A DNA stretch of 64,000 nucleotides from assembly GCA_023846275.1 (NCBI GenBank), contig CM043870.1, positions 13,463,527-13,527,526 of the forward strand, written 5' to 3'. Both the position numbers and the translations under genes were made by a program. Below the pieces are notes generated by a model that saw nothing but the letters and a program-made list of their open reading frames with translations, was not told the DNA's origin and made no database searches. The DNA comes from Vanilla planifolia (taxonomy: Eukaryota > Streptophyta > Magnoliopsida > Asparagales > Orchidaceae). Shown here piece by piece: positions 53,272 through 64,000 of the stretch; the first letter of the stretch is position 1, and each line of letters begins with the position of its first letter.

Positions 53272-56200
53272 TGAAATTCCTTTAATTTTTTTGCTCCGAT
53301 TTTTTAATATTACTATGAAATTCAAACACTTCTGTCATGTCACCTTTACATTGCCATTTTTTGTAACATTACATTGCTTTCATCTATTTTTTAATGCTTA
53401 ACTTATTTTGTTATTTGTGCTAATTCTAAATGAGTCCTAGTTTACACAACAAACATCATTGGAGTTTTCTCGATGAGCCTTACCAAATTAAACAATCATT
53501 TTTATATTTGTTTATATACTTTCATTTCTACTAGTTTTCCATGCTTTTCAAGAAAATTTGATTCAGACTAAATTTGATGATGTAGGATATCATAATCAAT
53601 CTCCTAAGAATCTTAGAAAGTCAAATTTTTCTTATACGTTATCACTTTTCTCAAATTATGTTGCATGAAATTTTATATGTTATTTTTAACTCTGATTCAT
53701 ATATCATAGGACCATTACAACACTTTTATTTTATTATATTATATTAGTTTTATTTATCTCATTTAATTTTTATCATTTATTTATTATGTATTGAAATATT
53801 AATTTGATATTATATATGGTATCTTACATTTATAATTCATTATTATTAAAAATGAAGTGCAATCAAGAAGAATCAATCATCATTAGATCCATTTGGAAGA
53901 GATTTATCAAATCAAATATTAATTTGTATATTTTTAAATGTTATATTTTTTAAGAGTTTTTGTTTGAGTTAGAAGAGATTTCCTAACTCATTTGATGGCT
54001 GAGATTGCTATACTTGATGTGCTTAGTATTTTGCTTTGTAAATTTTTTTAAAAATTTGCCATTCTTTTAAATTTTTATTTTGATGTAGACACAATACACT
54101 AAAACTTTAATTTCTTCTCAAGTGAGAGCTAGATTGCTTTTATTTTGTTATATAAGATTGTTTCAATTTATTTCATTATAGATTTAATATATATTTATTT
54201 AAAATTAAAACTAATTATTTATTACTATTTAAGTTCAATTATTCCTTTAATTTGTAGTTATGCCAACTAAAGTATGATCAAGATAAAATAAACTCTATTA
54301 GACACATTTCGTTGAGCTTTATCGAGTTAAATATTATGTTTTTTATTTTTAAATATTTTGTTTTCTCAACTTTTTGCAAGCTTTGGTAGCCATTTTCATT
54401 TATATGCGATTTAATGGTTCATGATGTTATAGTTGATCCCAATTGTATCTTGAAATGCATCTTAACCATAAAATTTACTGCTTTTAATCAAATGTTTTGC
54501 TTTGACTTGTTCATATTACTATTCAACTTGAAATCTACTATTGTGTGATATTTACATCATCATGGTTATGCTATATTTCATTACTTCAATACAGCACATT
54601 TAAGCTTTAATATATATTTACTTAATATTAAGTAAATATTTTAGTTTTTTTGTTTATTTACTTTATTAATTTACAGTAATTGTAAATGAGTTTTGACTAA
54701 GATGAAATAATTGTTGTTAGACTTATCTCAATTTGTTTTGTCCAAATAAATATTCTTTTTTATATATTTTTAGTTCTATGATTTTGGTACAAGTTATGAA
54801 ATGTTTCAAGTTGCACCTAATTCGACAATAAAGGATGTTCCACTCAATATTCTTAGTTTCTTAAACATTTTCATTTTTCTTTGTATAAATTGTTAGGGAA
54901 CTCTAATTTTCCACTTGTATGTGCTTTACATGTTTTGACTTGGTTAAAATTTCTCATTCCTTGTTTAATTTTTATTTAGTTCATATTTTATGTTTAATAA
55001 TTTAAATTTATCTTTTATCAACTTATTAATTGTTATTAACTCCAATTGTGATCGGATGTAGATGAAACAAATTTCACCAAAATTTCTTAAATCTATTCTA
55101 TCTCACTAAATATTCATTTTTTATATTTAAAATATGTTAATATTTTTTTTTTGACTTATATTATGAGACTTTTCAAATTAATTTAGATTTAACGATAAAA
55201 TATTTTGTAATCAATATCCTTAATATGTTAAAATAGAACTTTTTCGTATAAGTTCTCATTTTTTTAAGAAAATTTTTCATTAAGTTATATTACATTGAAA
55301 CTCTAATTTTTCTCTCATGTAAGCCTAACATAGCTTTGATTTGGTTATAGTTTTTTTTCATATTTATCTTCTTTCACCTATATTAAATATTCAGTTAGCA
55401 ATAAAATAATATATTTTTTTTTATGCTTATGTTTTCTTATAATGCATAGTAATTTCAAACGAGATTAGGTGGAGATGAAACAAATGTTGTTGTAATTATT
55501 TTTCACTCTATCCAATTAAATATTTGATTATGTATTTTTAAATATTTAATATCTTAAGATTTTGAAATATTTTTCAATATATTTCAATTTGTTTCTGATA
55601 AAATAATTGAGGATATTACACTCGACCACCTTTGTATCTTGGAAAGCAAACTTTCCTTAATTTTTATATCATTTCTTCAAAATTTTAGTTTAGAATTAAT
55701 TGTATTGCCATTAAACATTTACTCTCCTTTTGTGTGACTTTTACATCATTCTAATTTTGTGAAATAAAATTATTTGAATTATTTTATTTTATGTTTAAAA
55801 CATATTTATTTAATATTAAAATAATAATTCAATGTTATTTATGGTTATTTAATTATGTAATTCTCTAAGTTCCAAATGAGGTCTGATTGGGGCAAAACAA
55901 ACTTTATTAAAATTTTCTCAATGAGCTCTATAGATATTTATTTTATATTTTCCAATAATTTAGTATCCTAGATTTTGGCTCAATTTGAGAACCATTTTTA
56001 TTTTTCAATGACATGTTAATTGATGATGTTACACATCGTCTCCTTAGTATCCTTAAATAAAACTTTCTTTCATAATTTTTTTCTAAATTTTTGATTTATG
56101 TTTTATTATTTTACTAAGAAACTCTATTTCTCATATCTTGTGAACTTTATAGGTCGTTGGTTTTGTAACCTTATATTGCTTCAATTTATCTTATTTCCCC

Positions 56201-59200
56201 TTAACGTACAATCACTTAAATTTTAAGTCATAATTTATTAATATTTATGTTTATTCATTATGGCAACTTATATTAACTTCAGACTTGGCTATTTTAGATG
56301 AAACAATCAATGTTGGAATTGTTTTGATGAGGTGAGCAAAATGAAATATTTCTATATATATGTTTAAAAGTTTCATTTTTTAGGATTCTAGAAAGCTTTC
56401 TTACATTTCAGTTCATATCCATTAATTGAAATAAAATTTCCTTTTTGTGTAATTAAATATTTTATATTTTTGGAGTGCATAACTCTTGTTAAACTTTTCC
56501 AATTAATTGCTATTTTTCACTTTGATATAGCCATTCTACAATGTAACTCAAAATCACAACTTTTGTCACTCGAAATTCCGAATGATGCGAAATCAAGTGA
56601 AACAAACATCATTGGAAACATCATTATGGACTTTATGTAAATAAATATTTATTTTTTTTAATTCTAAATAATATTTCTAAGGATTTGATCCACTAAGTAT
56701 CTTAAAATGCAACTTTCTTCTACAATTTATTACATTTCTTCAAATGTTTCATTTTCATTTGGTTATCATACCATAACATATTAATTCTCAATGTATGTCA
56801 CCTTAAAATACTTTTGTTGATTTTGCATTACATTACTTCAATTCACCTAATTTCAACATTACAATATATTTTCTTAATATTAAAAAATAATTTTTTATTA
56901 TTATTACAATATTTAATTTTTTAATATGTCATAACTCCAAAGGAGGTTCGATTTTGACGAAACAAAATTTCTTTAACAAATCCAGATGAACTCTATTTAA
57001 TTTATCCCCTTTTAGCTTTAACATGTGTTTACTTAATATTTTAGTACATCATTATTATTTATTATTTTTTATAGTGGTAATTTGTAATAATTTTAAAAAT
57101 GATGTGATAAAAGTGAAAAAAACATTTTTGATTATAAATGCAAAAAAAACATTTTTGACTTCGCACATGAGTAATATTTAATTAGTTATTTATTTTTTAA
57201 TTTTTTAAAAAAGTTTATTTTTGAGATTTTTGTAATGCACAACGAGACATTTTGACTCATAATTATTTCACCTTAAAGAAAGCTACAGTTCAAGTTCCAT
57301 AAAAAAATTTTCTCATTTCTTTAAAAATTTTACTTTAATTATGTTGCATTATTATTTTATTCTAAATCATGTCTCTTATGACTTTTCATCCTTTTCATTT
57401 ACTTATATTATATTTCATTAATTTATTAATTTGATATTTAATATATATTTATTTAACATTAAAATAATATTATATTACTATTTATACATATTAAGCTTTG
57501 TAATTCATAACAATTTCAAATTAGGTCCGATCAAAAAAGAAATAAATAATGCTAAACTTGTCTAGGACATTATATAATTTAATATTTATTTTTTAAGATT
57601 TTCAAATAATGATATCATAATTTAGGGTGTTATAGCTGATCTCTTTATTACATTGTAGAGAAAATTTTGCATATAATTTATCTCATTTCTTAAAATGTTT
57701 ATTTTTTATATGTTTAATACCCTCCATTCACTAATTCTCATGACATGTCACCTTTACATAACTCAAATTTTTTTTTTTGATATTGCTTCAATTTGACTCA
57801 TTTAAACTTTAATATATAAATTCACTCAATATTAAAAATTATTTTTTTTATTATTTATAATTTGAAATAATTTAGAATGACATTTGATGGAGACTAAATT
57901 GGAGTCATCTGCACAAGCTCTCTAAAATTAAATATTATTTTTCAAATTTTCAAATGTTTTATTTTCTTAGCTTTTAGCATGTTATATGAGATATTTTCAC
58001 TCATACCTATTTTATTTCATACTAACTTAATATTTAAATGATAATTTATAATTATTTATTCATTTTTATTTTGTTCTTATTAGTAATTATAGATAATTTT
58101 TTTATCAAGATGAAACAAATGTCTTTGGAATCACCTTGAAAAGTACAACAAAATAAAATATTAATTTTTAATATTTTTAAATGTTTTCACTTTTTTATTT
58201 TTTGCATAATCATTTTGAAGAATTTCTAATTGTACCACATTTGACAATTGAGAAGCTTACATTTGATCTCCTTAAGAAGTTGGAATGCAAATTTCCCAAA
58301 TATTTTTTTAAATCTCTTCAAATTCTTCGCTTTGAAATTTTTATAGTATCATGAAACTCTTGTGCTCCTCCTTTTGACATTTATATCATTTTGATTAGAT
58401 TATTTAAATTTACTTTAATTTAACTTATTTCATCTTTAAAATAATTAATTAATACTACAAAAATCATTTTTCATTATTTATGAAAATGTTGTTTTATAAT
58501 TTGTAGTAGATTTAAATGATATACATAGTAGGTGAAACAAAAATTATTGAGTCATGTCAATAAGATCAATCCATATAAATATTCATGTTGATTTTTTAAA
58601 ATATTTGGCTTTTTTATGTTGGCAAGCTTTAAAAGTTGTTTTTATTAGAACTTTATTCCATGATTGAGGATGCAATGCTCAATGAATTTATTATCAGGGA
58701 ATGAAACCTTTTGTGTAATTAATTTTATTTCTTCAAATTTTTTTGCATTGATTGGGTTATACTGTAATGAAACTATAAATCTCCTCCATTGTAACCTTTA
58801 TACTGCTTTGATTTAATTGCCCTATATTACTTGAATTTTTCTCATTTAAGAATTAATATATATTTACTTAGTGTTCAAATAATAGAATAGAATTTCTTAT
58901 GATTACTTATTTTGGTAATTTATAGCAATACAAAACGTGGTATGATGTAGATGAAACTTATGTCCTTAGACTCATCATGATGAGATCTATCTAACTAAAT
59001 ATTAATTTTTATATTTTTCAAAACTTTTTTACTTAAATGTTTTCATGATTTGCTAAATGTTTTATTCATACCACATTTGATTATCAAGGACAACATACTC
59101 ATTCTTCTTTGTATCAAAGAATACAAATTTCTTCATATTGTTCATCTTATTTCTTCTAATTTTGTGCTTCCATTTTATTATATTGCTATGTAAGTCCTAA

Positions 59201-62200
59201 ACATCTCTGATGTCACTTTTGCATGTCTTTGATATTTTTATATTAAATAGCTTCAATTTATCTCATTCTAATAACAATATATATATTTACGTAATTTAAA
59301 AAATAATAACATATTATTATTTTTCCTTACATTGATAATTTAAGGTAAATCGAAATGTGTTTTGATGGGGACAAAAAACTCATTAGACTCATCTTTACTA
59401 GCTATAATACATTAAATATTATTTATTATTTTTTAATAAATTTTACTTCCTTCTATGTTTGAATACTTTATAGAATAGTATGAAATGTACATAATTTAAC
59501 GATAAACAATGTTACACAAGATTTCTTTTGCATCTTTGTTCCAAATGTTTGTGCGTGACATGATTAGATTACTTAGTAACCTAAAATCTCCTCTCTTGTA
59601 AACTTTACATTAGTTTGATTTGATTATGTTAAATTTCTTTTATTTATCTCTTTTCATCTTTATTATATATTCACTTAATATTAATTAAAAGGATTATTAT
59701 TACTTAATCTCATTTTTCCTTGGTAATTAATTGTAATTCAACATGAGGTTTAATTAAGAAAGGCATATAATTGGATTCATCATGATCACCTAAAATATAG
59801 TTATATATAAATTTTTTTCTCACTTTTTTTTCTTATTTTTTTAAATATTTTTATTTATACTAGAATTGGTAATCCAATATTTACACTTCATCTTCTTAGT
59901 AAGAATGCAAATGGCATTGCACCTTTCTCTTGTAATTTACATATTTCTTCAAATATTTGTCTATGATTTGATTTACTAGGTAACTCTAAATCTCTACTTA
60001 TGTGATGTTTATAACACATTGATTTGGTTAAATTACAATACAACAATTTACCTTAGGTCAACGTTAGCATATTTTTTTTTAATATTCAAATAATTAATTA
60101 TTATTAGGTATGCCCTTTCATGATTGTAATTCATAATAATTACAAATAACGTTTGTTCAATATAGAACAAATATCACTGTACTCATCTCGATGAGCTCTA
60201 TCAAATTAAATAATTCTTTCTATATTTTTAAATATTTTATTTATGATGATTTCCTTAATATCCTAGAATTAAACCTTTATATATAATTTATATCATTTCT
60301 TTTAATATTTCACATTGTTTTTTGTAGTACTATCATGAAACTTCAATTCTCCGCATGTAAAGCCTCTAAATCACTTTGATTTATCTTTTTATGGCTTTAA
60401 TTTATGTTTATTTTATATTAATATATTTTTTTATATTTATACCTATTTACTTTATTAAGCCATAGTAATTCCAAATGGGGCCTAATGAAGACAAAAAAAA
60501 TGTTATTTGGCACATCTCGATGAGCTTTTTAATTCTAAAAACATATTTATATTTTTAAATAATTGATTTTTTTTATTTTGTATACTTTGCAAGATATTGC
60601 TATTTATACATAATTTTATGATTTAGGATTTATACTTAATATTTTTGGCATATTTAAACGCAACTTTTTTGTACAGCTTATTTGATATTTTTATGGGTTT
60701 CCCTTTAACTTGGTTATATTATTATAAAATTCTAACATTCTTCTTGAGTGACCATTACATCAGTGATATTTGGTTATATTATATTTCTTATACCTATCTC
60801 ATATCAACTATAATATATGTTAACCTAAAATTAAAAAAGAAATTTTTTATAATTTAAACATATTTACTTTGATAATTGGTAGTAACTCCAAACGAGCTCT
60901 GATCGAGATAGAATGACCATCATCACACTCATGTCAATGTCCTTTAAATATTTAAAAACTCTTTTTTATTAGTTTTAATTTTTATTTTCTTTGACTTTTT
61001 TCATGGCTTACAAGATATTTTAATTTGAAACTCATTTTATCATTGAGTATGATATACTCAATCTTTCTTAATACTTTTGAACAAAAGGTTTGAGTACAAT
61101 TTATATATTTTCATTTGTATTTTCTCTTATATTGATTATATTATTATGAAACTCTAAATCTGTATCTTTGTGACCTCCACCATGATTTAATTTAGATATA
61201 TTATGTTACTCCAAATTATCACTTTTTAAAATTTAATATATATTTACTTATTATTAAAATAATAATTTATTATTATGTAAACCTATTTTGATTGTTATTT
61301 TGTAGCTAATCCAAATGAGGTTAGATCAAGACAAAATAAATATCATTGATCTCATATGAAAGAGCTACATCTAATTAATAATTCAATTAAAAATGTTTGC
61401 TTGTTTTCTTTTTTTACTTTGGCACTTCTTACGAGACATTTAAAAATTTACCTAATTTGATGTTCCAAGATTCTATGCATGATTTACCTAGCATCTTCGA
61501 AGTCAACTTTTTATATAATTTATCTCATTTCTGCAAATATTTTTCAATTTGGCTTTATTTCTATTAAACTCTAAATTTCTTTATGCGGAGTGCAGATATC
61601 ATTTTGGTTTGGATATATTACATTGCCTTGATTTATTTCACTTCAACTTTAATATATATTTATGTAATTTGAAAATAATACTTTGTTACTATTATCTTTT
61701 TATATTGGTTTTTCAAAGTAAATGATTTGCATTTGACAAAATGATTGAGAATGTTACACATAATCTATTTAATAATTTTGAATGCATCTTTCCCATTTAA
61801 ATGAACACATTTCTTCAAATATTTTGCTTTGATTTAGTTGTATTACTATGTAACTCTAAATATCATCTCAATTGACGATTACATCACTTTGATTTGGCCA
61901 AACTATAGTTTTTATTTATAATGTTATATCTTTAGTTTTATATCAACTTAATATTAAAATAATAATTTTTTATTTTCTATTCTTATTTTTTTGGTAATTC
62001 AATGTATTGCAAATGTGTTGATGTAGATGAAAAACATGTCATTTGGCTCTTCTTGATGAGCTCTATTTAATTAAATATTCATTTTTATGTTTTAAATGTC
62101 TTATTTTTTTATTGTCTTGTCGTACTTTATTAGTTGTTTAGACTTGTGCCTTATTTAACAATTGATACTAACCTCAATCTTATTTCTTGCTTGGAATGCA

Positions 62201-63255
62201 GGTGTCTTATACAATTCCTCTTATTTCTTCCAATTTTTGCTTTGATTTGATTATAATACAATTTAACTCTAAATCTCCTCTCATATGAACTGTACATCAC
62301 TATGATTTATTTGTATTCCTTTTCTTCAATTTGTCTCATGTCAACATTGGTTTGTATTTTCTTTAAATTTAAAAAATAATTTGTTGTTAAATTTGTATGT
62401 TTACTTTCATAATTTGAGGTAATTTCAATTGATGTTTGGTCAACATAAAATCGTTATCCTTATACTATTCTCTATGCTATTAATCCCTTTAAAAATTCAA
62501 TTTTTTATTTTTAAATCTAATGTATTATATTACTTTGGCATGCATTAGAAGACATTTTTATCCACACTCGATTTGATGATTCAGGATATTAATCTTGATC
62601 TACTTAATATCTTCAAATGCAATATTCTTATATAATTTATATCTTCTTTCTAAGTTTTTTCTATAGCATAGTTATATTATTGTATAACTCTGAATTTTTA
62701 ATGTGGCTTTTACATCACCTTGATTTAGATATACTACATTACTTCAATTTGTCACTTTTTTGATTGAATATATATTTACATGAAATTAAGAAAAACACAA
62801 TTTGTTTATATTTGTGCCTATTTTTTAATATTTTTAAATATTGTTATTTTTTGTAACTTTGACAACCTCACAACTCATTTTTATTATACCATATTCCATT
62901 ATCAAGGACACTACAATCAACTAGCTTACTATGTTAGACTACAACTTTCCTATATAGTTCATCTCATTTTTTAAAATATTAAACTTTAAACTTGATATAT
63001 TACTAAGTGCATCTATATCCCCTTTTGTGTGACCTTTAAAATGCTTGATTTGGTTCTATTTTCCTGTATCAATTTATATTATTTTAACTTTAATACGCAT
63101 TTACATAAAATAAAAATAATATCTTTTTACTGTTTTACTCATTTTCCACCATAATTCTTAGTTATTTCATATGTGCTTTGATAAAAAAAAACTATTGTTG
63201 GAAATTTCTTAATTATGCTTTTCCAAAAAAACAATCATTTTTAATATAAACCCAA
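53272..63255 (-). repeat. Degenerate ~420-bp satellite array, minus orientation (right block)
   Basis: From about 53,272 every box appears as its reverse complement: TTTTTTTGCTCCGATTTTTT, ATATTACTATGAAATTCAAA, TCATGTCACCTTTACATTGC and so on. The complement of the landmark lies near 53580, 54000, 54420, 54832, 55200, 55610, 56025, 57630, 58250, 58665, 59085, 59510, 59880, 60630, 61050, 61470, 61750, 62170, 62590 and 62905. Particularly readable monomers lie around 55,450-56,050 and 61,600-62,300. The core near 60,185 (TCATCTCGATGAGCTCTATC) keeps the hairpin intact. The last recognisable boxes are TTTCATATGTGCTTTGAT near 63,165 and CAATCATTTTTAATATAAA near 63,232, after which similarity ends. 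No gene was found. Confidence 0.9.
57115..57159. repeat. Short 27-bp-offset duplication in a monomer
   Basis: The A-run followed by ACATTTTTGA at 57,116-57,131 recurs with an offset of 27 bases, separated by TTATAAATGC. It falls in the CATTTGTTTCATC-type box of a minus monomer and adds about 27 bp. It is a small slippage product of little consequence. Confidence 0.6.
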
Positions 63256-64000
63256 TGATTTAAGTTCTTATTTGAAATGAATTTTCTTTTAAAAAAAAAA
63301 TTTTTAATGATCATCATTTATATTAAAAATTAGTGAGTCATAGGAAAGGCTATCAAAACATTATATATCTCCTTAACATTTCTAATCCATTAAAGGAAGA
63401 ATTAAATAGAATTGAGTAGAGTAAGTTTTTAATATTTTTTAACATAAGTGTAGTGTGCCACTAGATAATATTTTTTTATGGGATATAAGATCTTGCAATT
63501 GTGAGATTTATTCTATTTCTTTGCCCATTTTTTGGAACATTAACATTTTTTTTAATTGGTTATTTACACAAGTTTTAGTTCTTATTTCCCGTTGGTTACA
63601 GGATTATTTAGAACAATGTAATAAAGTGTGTGGGGGTACTTTCGCCTTTTGCTTTGTAAGTCATCTTTGCAAATTTTTATGTCCTCCACATTACTAGTGT
63701 GGTGTGTCTACTTTTGCATGAAATGACTTCGTGTTTTCTTCCCCTTTGTTGATAGTTGGCATAGAACTAGCTTTGGCTGAATACATCTACAAATCACTTG
63801 TGTATTTATTTAGTTACAACAATTGTATAAATTGTTTCAAAGTTACGAAGCATTTTAATGCAAGATTGCCAAGGAATTAAGAATGTTAACATACTTCTAA
63901 TATTTTGAATCATTTACATTGTGATTCGAATTTTTTACAAGTCACCTTGCCACTTGGACAACAATCTAGCTCCAATTTTTAACATTATCTAACATCTCTC
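63256..64000. other. Non-satellite DNA at the right edge, no gene supported
   Basis: Satellite boxes are no longer recognisable here and composition becomes less extreme, with G+C-richer patches such as GTGTGTGGGGGTACTTTCGC near 63,626. An 80-codon plus-strand open frame (63,455-63,697) ends in a cysteine-rich tail, but it has no family resemblance, no visible promoter or splice signals, and starts in AT-rich DNA. It may be the edge of another insertion or the true end of the array. The window ends too soon to tell. Confidence 0.5.

Noticed and set aside
1..63255. CRISPR-like or other regularly interspersed repeat system
   Set aside because: The periodicity is ~420 bp over whole diverged monomers. 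There are no short identical repeats with unique spacers and no associated genes.
63455..63697. 80-codon plus-strand open frame with several cysteines near its end
   Set aside because: The cysteines do not follow a zinc-finger or other known spacing, and there is no homology or context. It could be an exon fragment but cannot be supported.

Overview
This window looks like intergenic DNA from a large eukaryotic nuclear genome, most likely a plant. I found no gene in it that I can support. The plant assignment is inference. It rests on very AT-rich, ancient tandem-repeat DNA, a mutation pattern that looks like loss of methylated CpG, and one short degenerate stretch near 32.58 kb that resembles a sequence common in plant transposable-element DNA. 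No rRNA, convincing tRNA, coding exon set, CRISPR array or bacterial-style operon is present. All open frames are 102 codons or shorter, and most come from the repeat itself.

About 58 kb of the 64 kb is one old, strongly diverged tandem repeat. By eye the consensus monomer is about 420 bp. An intact monomer at 40,831-41,253 measures 423 bp, and typical landmark spacing is 345-430 bp. The repeat lies in four blocks: minus orientation at 1-7,868, plus at 7,869-31,755, plus at 37,225-53,271 and minus at 53,272-63,255. I estimate 140-150 monomers, many shortened by internal deletions and a few lengthened by internal duplications. I saw no near-identical neighbouring monomers and no higher-order repeat, so the array seems to have decayed for a long time without homogenisation.

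The two orientation switches (about 7.87 kb and 53.27 kb) bracket a 45.4-kb block that is inverted relative to both flanks. Inside this block sits a 5.5-kb insert (31,756-37,224) with clearly higher G+C. The insert contains a weak tRNA/SINE-like motif, a degenerate plant-repeat-like stretch, three tandem copies of a second unrelated repeat of 0.71-0.74 kb (34,021-36,206), and about 1 kb of probable transposon debris. The array resumes to its right in the same orientation, with about 70-75 bp of one monomer missing, so the insert appears to interrupt a pre-existing array. The last 745 bp of the window are non-satellite DNA of unknown nature.

No genes act together here. The points of interest are structural: the composition of the monomer (three ~60-bp sub-repeats plus a hairpin core), the inversion, the second repeat family in the insert, and the visible history of small duplications and deletions.
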